Part shown: piece after piece, positions 7,880-15,937 of the stretch
Layout of the letters: each line of letters begins with the position of its first letter
Numbering within the stretch: position 1 is the first letter of the stretch
Assembly: GCA_964344435.1 (NCBI GenBank)
Contig: CAYFNH010000026.1
Coordinates: 1-26,170, forward strand
Length of the DNA stretch: 26,170 nucleotides
Source: Thiopontia sp964344435
Lineage (GTDB): Bacteria; Pseudomonadota; Gammaproteobacteria; GCF-002020875
Reading direction: 5' to 3'
Notes under the pieces: generated by a model
What the model was told of the DNA's origin: nothing
What the model saw: only the letters and a program-made list of their open reading frames with translations
Database searches by the model: none
Program-made: the position numbers and the translations under genes

Positions 7880-8947
7880 TTACGCGCACTCAGTAGTGGC
7901 AGGTCTGCTGTCATGCCAACGCTTGAGGCTCATCAGACTCAATCCAACCAACAATAGCATTGCCGCCTGTTCCAGCTCATGAGAGACAAAGTGGCTGCTG
8001 TTCTCCAGTTGTGCCTGGATATCGATCTCCAGCGTGGCGATACTCCAGTCCAGTGTCAGTCCCAGGGTGATACTGGAGGTGACCATGCCGATCAGGTAGG
8101 CGTAGACCGCACGCTGCCCCATCTCTTTTTTGACCACCGCCAGGGTGCCGATATTGGTGGCTGGTCCTGCCATCAGAAAGACCAGAACGGTGCCAGGCGA
8201 CATCCCGGCCAGCAGGAGTGCGGCACCGATCGGAGTGGAAGCGGTGGCACAGATATACATCGGGATACCGATCAGAATCATCATCACCATCGCAGGCAGT
8301 CCGCTGCCCCAGGTGGAGAGCAGATCGGGAGGGGCAATGGTGAGGACGATGCCGGCCAATACAACGCCCAACAGAATCCAGTGGATGATGCCGTCAAGCA
8401 GGGTGGTGAAGGCGTAGATCATACCGTCGTAGGTACGTCTGGTGAATCCGGGGGTGGGCGGTGGAGGCGGGACGGCACTCTGGATAGTGATATTGCCGAA
8501 GGCGGCGTTGGGCTGAAAGGCAGGTTTGGCGGGCTCGGTATTCTCACTGCGTAGCATGAGTGTGGCGGTCAGACCGGTAAAGATGGCACTGGTGATGGCG
8601 GCAATGGGCCGGTAGATGGCAATAAAAGGGCCGAGCAGAGCATAGGTGACCGCGACTGAATCAACACCGGTCTCCGGGGTGGCAATGAGAAAGGAGAGTG
8701 TGGCCTCCTTCGAGGCACCGCCCCGGCGTAATCCAACAGCAGCAGGAAGTACCCCGCAGGAGCAAAGTGGTAGCGGGGCTCCCACCACCGCCGCCTTGGT
8801 GACCGGCCACAGCCCACTGCCCCCCAGCCAGCGGCTCATCAGATCTTCCGGTATCCAGGCCTTGATCAAACCGGCAGAGAGGAGCCCTAGCAGCAACCAG
8901 AGGCTGGCATCATTCAGTACATCGAGGATATTGTGTAGTAGTGTCAT
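7880..8947 (-). CDS. Metal-efflux-type permease of the SO_0444/ArsP-like family
   Basis: A 355-residue integral membrane protein with two hydrophobic halves (about 10-130 and 180-345) joined by a Pro-rich linker (about 140-172). The first half carries PLPLCSCGVLPAA and IATPETGVDS, and the second carries CATASTPIGAALL and MAGPATNIGT. These motifs are typical of the predicted permease family that includes SO_0444 efflux transporters and ArsP. Members are linked to export of Cu/Zn or organoarsenicals, so toxic metal or metalloid export is likely, but the substrate is unproven. The CSCG cysteines may be used in transport. It lies downstream of a MerR regulator and behind a MerR-type promoter. The ATG at 8947 sits almost at the predicted transcription start, with no ribosome binding site. 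Confidence 0.85.
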   Translation of the reverse strand: MTLLHNILDVLNDASLWLLLGLLSAGLIKAWIPEDLMSRWLGGSGLWPVTKAAVVGAPLPLCSCGVLPAAVGLRRGGASKEATLSFLIATPETGVDSVAVTYALLGPFIAIYRPIAAITSAIFTGLTATLMLRSENTEPAKPAFQPNAAFGNITIQSAVPPPPPTPGFTRRTYDGMIYAFTTLLDGIIHWILLGVVLAGIVLTIAPPDLLSTWGSGLPAMVMMILIGIPMYICATASTPIGAALLLAGMSPGTVLVFLMAGPATNIGTLAVVKKEMGQRAVYAYLIGMVTSSITLGLTLDWSIATLEIDIQAQLENSSHFVSHELEQAAMLLLVGLSLMSLKRWHDSRPATTECA

Positions 8948-8955
8948 GGGGAGGC

Positions 8956-8986
8956 ACTATATCTCTGTAGCTGGGTACGGAGTCAA
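8956..8986 (-). promoter_or_regulatory. MerR-type promoter/operator of the permease gene
   Basis: On the minus strand, TTGACT (8986-8981) and TATAGT (8961-8956) are 19 bases apart. This over-long spacer is characteristic of promoters that metal-responsive MerR proteins untwist. Within it CTCCGTA and TACAGAG form a dyad with one mismatch around a 6-base centre, resembling the Hg(II) operator half-site CTCCGTAC. Transcription would start about 1-3 bases before the permease ATG. Confidence 0.8.
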
Positions 8987-9033
8987 TCTAGAATTTGAGG
9001 TTTACTCAGAGGAGCCCGCTTCTGAGATTGATC

Positions 9034-9447
9034 TCAAAAATCAATCTTCGGGTTTTGTAGTGTCTGGATGATATTGCAGTCGTGGCGGCAGCCCTGGTTG
9101 TCGCATTGGTTGACGATTCGTTGCAGGGTGTCGCGCATCCAGTAGAGGTCACGAATCTTCTGTTCCAGCTCCTGCAGTTTTTCACGGGCAAACTCATTGG
9201 CAGCGGCACATGATTTGGGGCCATCAACCTGTAACAGGTTGTGGATTTCGCTCAGGGTGAAGCCGAGCTGCTTGGCCCGGCGGATGAGGTGGAGTCGCTG
9301 TATGGTTGCTTCCGGGTAGATACGGTAGCCGCCAGTGGTCGGTTTGGGGGGCTCTTCGATCAGCCCCTCGCGCTGGTAGTAGCGGATGGTCTCCACCGGG
9401 AGTTCGGTCAGCCTGGCTGCCTGGCCGATGGTAAGGGGCTTTTCCAT
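9034..9447 (-). CDS. MerR-family metal-responsive regulator
   Basis: A 137-residue MerR protein: winged HTH at about 4-70 (LTIGQAARLTELPVETIRYYQREGL), then a long dimerisation helix (about 80-112) and a C-terminal metal loop. Cysteines at 80, 115 and 124 keep the 35- and 9-residue spacing of the three ligands in MerR (Hg) and PbrR (Pb). Cys120 and His122 are extra. It therefore probably senses a soft divalent metal (Hg, Pb, Cd or Zn). Its ATG shares one base with the mgtE stop (TGATG), so it is probably translated from the mgtE message. The operator for the next gene follows its 3' end, which points to control of that permease. Confidence 0.92.
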   Translation of the reverse strand: MEKPLTIGQAARLTELPVETIRYYQREGLIEEPPKPTTGGYRIYPEATIQRLHLIRRAKQLGFTLSEIHNLLQVDGPKSCAAANEFAREKLQELEQKIRDLYWMRDTLQRIVNQCDNQGCRHDCNIIQTLQNPKIDF

Positions 9448-10805
9448 CAGAGTAGAAAAAGTGTTGCCAGCCCCAGGAAGGAGAGAAAGCCAACCACATC
9501 GGTTACGGTTGTGAGCACCACATAACCGGCCAGTGCCGGGTCGATGCCGATGCGTTTCTGTACCACCGGGATCACCACTCCGGAGAGGGCGGCGATGATC
9601 AGGTTGATGGTCATGGCGACTGCGATCACCATCCCCAGTTGACCATCCCCAAACCAGAGCCAGGCGATGGTTCCAACCACCAACGCCCAGATGGAGCCGT
9701 TGAGTATGCCCACGGCCCCCTCCTTGGCAATCAGCCAGCGGGTGTTGGAGTCGCTGATCTGGTTGAGGGCCAGCCCGCGAATCACCAGGGTGAGGGTCTG
9801 CCCTCCGGCGATGCCACCCATACTGGCGACAATCGGCATCAACACCGCGAGGGCAATGATCTGCTGCAGGGTGGCCTCGAACTGGCCGATTACCCAGGAG
9901 GCGAGGATGGCGGTAGCCAGGTTGATGCCCAGCCAGATGGTGCGGCGCCGAACGCTGACACCGACCGGGGCAAACATATCCTCCTCCTCATCCAGACCGG
10001 CACGACCGAGCAGGGAGTGGTCGGCATCCTCGCGAATTACATCGACCACGTCATCAATGGTGATACGACCAATCAGTTTGCCACGTTTGTTCAGTACCGG
10101 GGCAGAGATCAAATCGCGGCTTTCGAACAGGTTGGCCACCTCGGTATCGGGCATCTCGGCGGAGATCACGTCACACTCCCGCTCCATCATCTCTTCAACG
10201 CTCGACTCGGGTGCCGAAGTGAGCAGGATGGAGATTGGCAAAAGCCCCAGGAAGGTGTTCTCCCGGTCTACCACCATCAGGTTATCGGTACTCTCTGGCA
10301 GGGCTCCGCGCATACGTAGATAGCGTAGTACCACATCGAGATCGATGTCGGCCCGGACTTCGATCACGTCGGTATTCATCAGACCACCGGCACTGTCCTC
10401 CGGATAGGAGAGGATCTCCTCCACCTGCTGGCGGTTGAGTTCATCCATCGATTGCAGAACTGCCTGGGTCTGACTGTAGGACATATCCTGCAGCAGGTCG
10501 GCCATGTCATCGGCGTCGATCTGGCTGGCGGCATCGGCAATCTCCTGGTGATCCATCTCCTCCAGCAGGCCGGAGCGTACCTCGTCATTGAGGTGGGGCA
10601 GGATCTCGGCCCGTTGTTCCGGGTTGAGCAGTTCCCACAGTTGAGGGCGCTCTTTGGGGGGGATCGATTCCAGCAGGTTGGCACAGTCTGCGGCATGCAG
10701 CGAGTCGAAGAGTTTACTGGCCGGGGAGAGGTCACCGTGCTCAATGGCGAGGGTGATCGTGTTGATCCACTGGGTCTGCTTCTCTTGGTCGATACTCTGG
10801 GCCAT
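9447..10805 (-). CDS. mgtE: Magnesium transporter MgtE
   Basis: A 452-residue Mg2+ channel. The acidic MgtE N domain with helical repeats covers about 35-135. Two CBS domains cover about 140-265, the plug helix region follows, and five membrane segments lie at about 290-452. The pore signature LMPIVASMGGIAGGQT and the TTVTDVVGF segment, whose Asp lines the selectivity site, are present. Mg2+ bound by the N and CBS domains closes the pore in this family. It follows the PTS enzyme I gene by 34 bases and overlaps merR by one base. mgtE next to enzyme I is a familiar pairing in this class; the coupled merR is the odd part. Confidence 0.95.
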   Translation of the reverse strand: MAQSIDQEKQTQWINTITLAIEHGDLSPASKLFDSLHAADCANLLESIPPKERPQLWELLNPEQRAEILPHLNDEVRSGLLEEMDHQEIADAASQIDADDMADLLQDMSYSQTQAVLQSMDELNRQQVEEILSYPEDSAGGLMNTDVIEVRADIDLDVVLRYLRMRGALPESTDNLMVVDRENTFLGLLPISILLTSAPESSVEEMMERECDVISAEMPDTEVANLFESRDLISAPVLNKRGKLIGRITIDDVVDVIREDADHSLLGRAGLDEEEDMFAPVGVSVRRRTIWLGINLATAILASWVIGQFEATLQQIIALAVLMPIVASMGGIAGGQTLTLVIRGLALNQISDSNTRWLIAKEGAVGILNGSIWALVVGTIAWLWFGDGQLGMVIAVAMTINLIIAALSGVVIPVVQKRIGIDPALAGYVVLTTVTDVVGFLSFLGLATLFLL

Positions 10806-10839
10806 GTGGCGTCTCTCGTCTCTGCGGGTTCGGGCGGGG

Positions 10840-12597
10840 TTAACCGTGGTCAGAGTGGGCGCGGTTGATCTTGTCGAACAGGCGCTGGATCTCTTCCGGG
10901 AATGGGGTTGAGAGCATCTCGGTTACCAGCGGCTCAATCAGGTCGATGCGGGTGTTGAGCACCGCCTGCTTGACCTCGGGCAGCATGGAGGGGCCCATGC
11001 TGAACTCACGCAGTCCCATGCCCAGCAGCAGCCGGGTGTAGCGGTCGTCACCAGCCAGCTCGCCACAGAGTGAGACTGGGGTATCAAAGTGGGCACAGCT
11101 TTCGATGACGTGGCGGATCAGGCGCAAAAAGGCGGGATGGAGCGGGTTGAACAGGTAGTTGACCTGGTCATCGGTACGGTCGATCGCCAGCGTGTATTGA
11201 GAAAGATCGTTGGTACCGATGGAGAGAAAATCAAACAGCTGTGCAAACCCATCTGCAGCCAGTGCAGCGGCCGGGGTTTCTATCATGGCCCCAAGCGGGA
11301 GGTTGGAATCAAAGGGGATCCCCTGGTTGCTGAGGTTGCGCTTCTCCTGCTGAACCAGGTTGCGGACCTGGGTCACCTCCTGCATGCTGGTGATCATCGG
11401 TACCATCATGCGGATCTTTCCATGGGCCGAGGCGCGCAGGATGGCACGAATCTGCGGTAGCAGAAGCTGGATATTTTTCAGGGTGAGGCGGATCGCCCGT
11501 ACCCCCAGTACCGGATTTTCGGCACTCTCCATCTCGGCGATCGCAGGGATTGGTTTATCGGTGCCGATGTCGAGTGTGCGGATGGTCAGGGTGGCCCCTT
11601 CGATCTTTTCCAGTACGCTACAGTAATTCTGGTACTGCTCCTCCTCGCTGGGGAGGTCCTCCCGATTGAGGAAGAGAAATTCGGTACGGTAGAGGCCGAT
11701 GTCACGACAGCCTGCCTGTTGCATGGCGGTTATCTCGTCCTCCAGTTCGACGTTGGCCTGCAGCGAGACCTGAACCGTATCACGGGAGATGGCCGCCTGT
11801 GAGCGCAGCTTGTTGAGAGATGCCTTGTGCTCCTGCTCCTGCTGCTGCAGCGCCCGATAGTGTTCGGTAACCGTCTCGCCGGAGTCGATGAGGATGATTC
11901 CACGGCTGCCATTGAGGATGACCGCCTCGCCATCCTGCAGATAGCGGTGGCTGTTTCCTGCCCCCATCACCGTGGGGATATGGAGGCTGCGAGCCAGGAT
12001 GGCGCTGTGGGAGTTGGGTGCACCATGCTCGGTGATGATGCCGGCAATATTCTGCTGTTTGAGCTGGAGGATTTCAGCCGCGCTGAGGTTGTCCGCCACA
12101 ATAATGCGCGGTGGAGCCTCCTCACCCGGTTCCAGCAGCTCCTGGGTATCGTTCTCCTGTTCCAGCAGCAGGGTCATGATGCGGTTGATGACATGGTCGA
12201 TATCATCCTTGCGGGTGCGCAGGTAGGCATCTTCCATCTCTTCAAAAACCTGTACCAGACTGTCACGCTGCTGCTTGAGCGCCCACTCTGCATTGCAGCT
12301 CTGGCGGCGGATGTTCTTGATCGGGGCACGGCTGATGGCGTTGTCTTCGAGCATCAACAGGTGAGCGTCGATAAACTCGGTAACCTCGCTGGAGACCCCC
12401 TGTGGTACTTCGGAGCGCAGTTCTACCAGTTGGTGTCTGGCCCCTTCGAGGGCACTCTTGTAGCGCTCAATTTCCGCTTCTACCAGATATTCCGGTACCG
12501 TGTATTCGGCGATATCCGGTTGACCGTGCTCCATCAGATAGGCCGTACCGATGGCGATTCCCCGAGCAACGCCGATGCCGTGTAACATGATGCTCAT
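10840..12597 (-). CDS. ptsI: PTS enzyme I (phosphoenolpyruvate-protein phosphotransferase)
   Basis: Transfers phosphate from PEP to HPr-type carriers. The 585-residue product is full length: N-terminal HPr-binding and phosphohistidine part (about 1-225) with active His197 in GAPNSHSAILAR. The PEP-binding barrel has GLYRTEFLFLNR, GTNDLSQYTLAIDR and the catalytic Cys in SLCGELAGD. There is no GAF domain, so it is ptsI-like rather than the nitrogen-PTS ptsP. AAGGAG is 14-15 bases before the ATG at 12597, rather far, and the ATG at 12588 is further still. No HPr, EIIA or HPr kinase gene accompanies it, so its phosphate acceptor must be encoded elsewhere or be lost. Confidence 0.93.
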   Translation of the reverse strand: MSIMLHGIGVARGIAIGTAYLMEHGQPDIAEYTVPEYLVEAEIERYKSALEGARHQLVELRSEVPQGVSSEVTEFIDAHLLMLEDNAISRAPIKNIRRQSCNAEWALKQQRDSLVQVFEEMEDAYLRTRKDDIDHVINRIMTLLLEQENDTQELLEPGEEAPPRIIVADNLSAAEILQLKQQNIAGIITEHGAPNSHSAILARSLHIPTVMGAGNSHRYLQDGEAVILNGSRGIILIDSGETVTEHYRALQQQEQEHKASLNKLRSQAAISRDTVQVSLQANVELEDEITAMQQAGCRDIGLYRTEFLFLNREDLPSEEEQYQNYCSVLEKIEGATLTIRTLDIGTDKPIPAIAEMESAENPVLGVRAIRLTLKNIQLLLPQIRAILRASAHGKIRMMVPMITSMQEVTQVRNLVQQEKRNLSNQGIPFDSNLPLGAMIETPAAALAADGFAQLFDFLSIGTNDLSQYTLAIDRTDDQVNYLFNPLHPAFLRLIRHVIESCAHFDTPVSLCGELAGDDRYTRLLLGMGLREFSMGPSMLPEVKQAVLNTRIDLIEPLVTEMLSTPFPEEIQRLFDKINRAHSDHG

Positions 12598-12649
12598 GAC
12601 TTGATCAGGGGCTCCTTTTCCACTGCGTTGTCCCTCTCCCGAAAATATT

Positions 12650-12682
12650 GTCGGCGGCCTCCCTGGCTGGGGAGCCGCCGAC
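12650..12682 (-). terminator. GC-rich hairpin between hpf and enzyme I
   Basis: On the minus strand the hairpin starts GTCGGCGGC and closes with GCCGCCGAC. The stem is about 14 bp with two mismatches and a short loop. AATATTTT follows, a weak T run. It could end or attenuate transcription after hpf, before enzyme I. The stem is clear; its strength as a terminator is uncertain. Confidence 0.55.
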
Positions 12683-12703
12683 CCGGATCATCACCGTTGC
12701 CGA

Positions 12704-12994
12704 TCAACGGCGACTGTTGGTCTTCTCCTTGTGTTTGATTACCTGGCGATCGAGTTTGTCGATCAGACCATCAATTGCAGCATACATGTCCTCATCCGTA
12801 CACTCCGCAAAGAGGTCAGCTCCACTGACATGAAGGGTGGCTTCGGCCTTCTGCCGTACCTTTTCCACACCCAGTACAACGTGTACATTGGTCACGTTGT
12901 CAAAGTGACGCTCCAGCTTCTCCATCTTGGTGGTGACGTACTCGTTGAGTGCAGGCGTAACCTCTACATGGTGACCGGTGATATTCAGCTGCAT
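12704..12994 (-). CDS. hpf: Ribosome hibernation promoting factor (short HPF)
   Basis: The 96-residue product has the beta-alpha-beta-beta-beta-alpha fold of the S30AE family: MQLNITGHHVEVTPALNEYV at the start, then ATLHVSGADLFAE and DMYAAIDGLIDKLDRQVIKHK. It binds the small subunit in stationary phase and promotes 100S dimers. It is the short type, lacking the dimerising tail of long HPF. The ATG at 12994 has AAGGAGCGC just upstream. The longer reading from 13051 has no support. It follows rpoN by 34 bases, the usual order. Confidence 0.95.
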   Translation of the reverse strand: MQLNITGHHVEVTPALNEYVTTKMEKLERHFDNVTNVHVVLGVEKVRQKAEATLHVSGADLFAECTDEDMYAAIDGLIDKLDRQVIKHKEKTNSRR

Positions 12995-13028
12995 AATGCG
13001 CTCCTTGTTGGTAGTTGTCCCTGTTGGT

Positions 13029-14519
13029 TCAGAGGGATCGTTTGCGTTCATTCGACGGAGGTATCGAAAGAATGTCTCTATATTTGGCCACTGTCCTCCG
13101 GGCCACTTTCACTCCCTTCTCTGCCAGCATCTGCGCGATCTTGTTGTCGCTGGTGGGCCTGGATGGATCCTCGTTGTCCACGATCTCCTTGATCATGGCC
13201 CGTACTGCAGTACCCGAGGTACCATCGCCATCCGCTGTGCTGAGCTGGCTGGAGAAGAAGTATTTGAGTTCAAAGATCCCTTGCGGGGTCTGAGCATATT
13301 TGTTGGTGGTGACGCGAGAGATGGTTGATTCATGCATCTCGATTGCATCGGCAATGGTTTTCAGTGTCAACGCCTTCATCTTTGCCGGCCCCTCATCGAG
13401 AAACTCGGACTGCATCTGAAAGATGTGAGAGGCGACCTTGAACAGGGTCTCGTTGCGATTCTGCAGGCTTTTGAGAAACCAGCGAGCCTCCTGAATGTTG
13501 TGGTTGATGTACTCCTTCTCATCCCCGCTGGTCTTTGCACTTTTCAGGGTCTGGTAGAAGGGGCTGATGCGTAGTTTCGGGCTGGTCTCCGGGGTGAGTT
13601 CAATCTCCCAGTGATCTCCGCGCTTGTGTACGATCAGGTCTGGGACCACGTACTCCACTGCAGCCGGGGCGATCTGCTCTCCCGGTTTGGGGTCCAGCGA
13701 GCGAATCAGCTCCAGTGCCTCGGCCACCAGCTCCGGCGTGGTCTTCAATTTACGGCTGATCTGCTCCAGTGATTGTTTGCTGTTGAGGGTGGAGAGCAGC
13801 TTGAAGTGGTGCTCTACCCAGAGACGGGCAATGCGGGCGGTTTCGGATGGATCGTCGAGTTGACGCAGCTGAATCAGCAGGCACTCCTGCAGGTCCTTTG
13901 CACCCACCCCGGGTGGGTCAAATTGCTGTATTTGCTTGATCTGTGTCTGTAGCTCCTCCATCTCCACCTCGGGGTCGAGGTCAAAGGCGCCCATCAACTC
14001 TTCAGGGCTCTCTTCCAGGTAACCCTCGCCATTGATGGCATCGAACACGGCGATGGCGATGCTGAAGTCACGGTCGGAGAGGGGCAGGGCATTGAGCTGC
14101 CAGATCAGATGGTCATAGAGGGTGGCCGAGGCGGAGTGGATCTCCTGGGGTTCGAAGGCCTCACCGGATCCACCACTATTGCCGAGCATGGAGGGGAGGT
14201 CATAGGTGTCTTCCCAGCTGCTGTCACTCTCCAACTCCTCCGGGAGCCGCTCCTGTTCAACCGTGGTCTCATTACGTTCGCTGGTTTCAGTGCTGCTCTG
14301 AGGGGTTTCGTCACGGTCACTGCTCTGAGACTCACTTTCGGCCTGACCCTCTTCCGCCCCCTCTTCACCCTCCTCCAGCAGCGGGTTGCTCTCCATGATC
14401 TCCTGCACCTCTTGCTGCAGTTCGATAGCGGAGAGTTGCAACATGCGAATGGCGTGTTGCAGCTGTGGGGTCATCTTGAGTTGTTGACCGATGCGTAGAT
14501 TAAGTGATTGATTCAGCAT
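13029..14519 (-). CDS. rpoN: RNA polymerase sigma-54 factor
   Basis: A 496-residue sigma-54. The Gln/Leu-rich region I (about 1-50, LKMTPQLQHAIRMLQLS) is the activator-interacting part. A long acidic Glu/Ser linker (about 50-115) follows, then the core-binding domain (about 120-320) and an HTH (ISRVTTNKYAQTPQG region). The RpoN box ARRTVAKYRD lies at about 473-482 and recognises the -24 element. All parts are intact. The 95-base gap to lptB contains TGATATAAC on this strand, a possible separate start. No good ribosome binding site precedes the ATG. Targets are not visible in the window. Confidence 0.96.
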   Translation of the reverse strand: MLNQSLNLRIGQQLKMTPQLQHAIRMLQLSAIELQQEVQEIMESNPLLEEGEEGAEEGQAESESQSSDRDETPQSSTETSERNETTVEQERLPEELESDSSWEDTYDLPSMLGNSGGSGEAFEPQEIHSASATLYDHLIWQLNALPLSDRDFSIAIAVFDAINGEGYLEESPEELMGAFDLDPEVEMEELQTQIKQIQQFDPPGVGAKDLQECLLIQLRQLDDPSETARIARLWVEHHFKLLSTLNSKQSLEQISRKLKTTPELVAEALELIRSLDPKPGEQIAPAAVEYVVPDLIVHKRGDHWEIELTPETSPKLRISPFYQTLKSAKTSGDEKEYINHNIQEARWFLKSLQNRNETLFKVASHIFQMQSEFLDEGPAKMKALTLKTIADAIEMHESTISRVTTNKYAQTPQGIFELKYFFSSQLSTADGDGTSGTAVRAMIKEIVDNEDPSRPTSDNKIAQMLAEKGVKVARRTVAKYRDILSIPPSNERKRSL

Positions 14520-14562
14520 GAGGTCAGTGGCAGGTTACACAAATCTTGTTGCTCATAGTGTT

Positions 14563-14571
14563 GTTATATCA
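14563..14571 (-). promoter_or_regulatory. Candidate extended -10 for rpoN
   Basis: On the minus strand TGATATAAC (14571-14563) fits an extended -10 (TGn then TATAAC) about 45 bases before the rpoN ATG. No -35 is recognisable. A TATAAT at 14600-14595 is an alternative, again without a -35. Confidence 0.3.
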
Positions 14572-14614
14572 CAGGAATTATTCATGACATAGGTATTATA
14601 TGTTAGTAATTGGG

Positions 14615-15358
14615 CTACATGCGGAAATGGTCACCGAGATAGACCTCTCGCACCTGTTCATGTTCCAGAATATGGTTCGGATCCCCCTGCGCGATGACTG
14701 CACCTTCGCTGATGATGTAGGCACGATTGCAGACATTCAAGGTCTCTCGTACATTGTGATCGGTGATGATGACGCCGATACCACGTGCCGCAAGGTGGCG
14801 TACCACCTTCTGGATATCGATCACCGAGATCGGATCGACCCCGGCAAAGGGTTCGTCGAGCAGGATAAAGCTGGGGTTGGCGGCCAGTGCGCGAGCAATC
14901 TCCACCCGCCGACGCTCCCCACCGGAGAGGCTGATGCCGCGAGTGGTTCGGATATGACTGAGGTGGAACTCTTCCAGCAGGTTCTCCAGCTCAGTGGCCA
15001 TCTCCTCTTCGTCCAGATCTTCCCGATACTGCAAGATGGCGAGAATATTCTCCTCGACCGACAGTTTTCTGAAGACCGAGGGTTCTTGAGGCAGGTAGCC
15101 GATACCCAGTCGGGCACGTTTGTGCATCGCCAGCCGGGTGATGCGTTTGCCGTTGAGTTCGATGCGTCCGTTGTTGGCTCGGATCAGCCCCACAATCATG
15201 TAGAAAGAGGTAGTTTTTCCGGCTCCATTGGGGCCGAGCAGGCCCACTACCTCTCCTCCGAAGACCTCGATGGAGACATCCTGTACCACCCGCTTGCGGC
15301 CAAACCGTTTTTCCAGGTGTTGTGCCGAAAGGTGGGGTCTGGTTGATGGCTCAGCCAC
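14615..15358 (-). CDS. lptB: LPS export ABC transporter ATP-binding protein LptB
   Basis: The 247-residue cytoplasmic ATPase powers LptB2FG to extract LPS from the inner membrane. Walker A GPNGAGKTT, Q-loop LPQEPSVFRKLSVEEN, signature LSGGERRR, Walker B FILLDEPFAGVDP and switch His in ITDHNVRET are all present. The conserved GVDPISVIDIQ helps separate it from amino-acid ABC ATPases. It follows lptA by six bases, in the usual lptC-lptA-lptB-rpoN order. lptF and lptG are elsewhere, as is normal. Confidence 0.97.
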   Translation of the reverse strand: MAEPSTRPHLSAQHLEKRFGRKRVVQDVSIEVFGGEVVGLLGPNGAGKTTSFYMIVGLIRANNGRIELNGKRITRLAMHKRARLGIGYLPQEPSVFRKLSVEENILAILQYREDLDEEEMATELENLLEEFHLSHIRTTRGISLSGGERRRVEIARALAANPSFILLDEPFAGVDPISVIDIQKVVRHLAARGIGVIITDHNVRETLNVCNRAYIISEGAVIAQGDPNHILEHEQVREVYLGDHFRM

Positions 15359-15364
15359 GATCCA

Positions 15365-15898
15365 CTATTTCCGGTGAGGAGACTGGATATGGTCGCAACT
15401 GCCCGGTGCACTGTCAGGACGAAATACGGTACGGGTACGTGCTTCAGCCTTCATTACATCGGTTTTGGTGTTGTAGAGCATGCGTTGTCCCTTCTGCTCA
15501 TTGCCTTTTTGACAGAAACGGGCCTCCCGTTTATCGGTACCCAACAGACGGATCTGGTCATCACCGGACTGGTAGACAATACGATCCGAAAGACCACGCA
15601 CCGGCTCCTCTCCAGGGTTGGGAATCTGTTGAAAATAGGCCTGTTTCTGCTCCCCACCATAGATCACCGCCTTGTCCAGATCGCTATCCTTGAAAAAGAG
15701 CTCGATCTTGTCAGCGTCGATCTCCAGCGAGCCCTGGGTCATCCGCACCGAGCCGCTGTAGACCGCATATCCCTCCTGATCCCGCAGTTCGGCACTTTCG
15801 GAGGTGATCTCGATGGGTTGATCCTTGTCGTCAGGCAGTGCCTGCAGGGGGGAGGAGAGAGGCAGGGTGAGCAGGGGTAACAGCGCAAATCGGTTCAT
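15365..15898 (-). CDS. lptA: LPS transport periplasmic protein LptA
   Basis: A 177-residue periplasmic protein forming the bridge that carries LPS to the outer membrane. A signal peptide covers about residues 1-20 (MNRFALLPLLTLPLSSPLQA). The OstA/LptA beta-jellyroll follows (QPIEITSESAELRDQEGYAVYSG, then GSLEIDADKIELFF). Its position between lptC and lptB confirms the call. The C-terminal end is short and His/Lys-ended. The gap to lptC is 39 bases. Confidence 0.93.
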   Translation of the reverse strand: MNRFALLPLLTLPLSSPLQALPDDKDQPIEITSESAELRDQEGYAVYSGSVRMTQGSLEIDADKIELFFKDSDLDKAVIYGGEQKQAYFQQIPNPGEEPVRGLSDRIVYQSGDDQIRLLGTDKREARFCQKGNEQKGQRMLYNTKTDVMKAEARTRTVFRPDSAPGSCDHIQSPHRK

Positions 15899-15937
15899 TG
15901 GTATCCAGTGTATGGTTGTCAGTGAGGGTGAATCATA

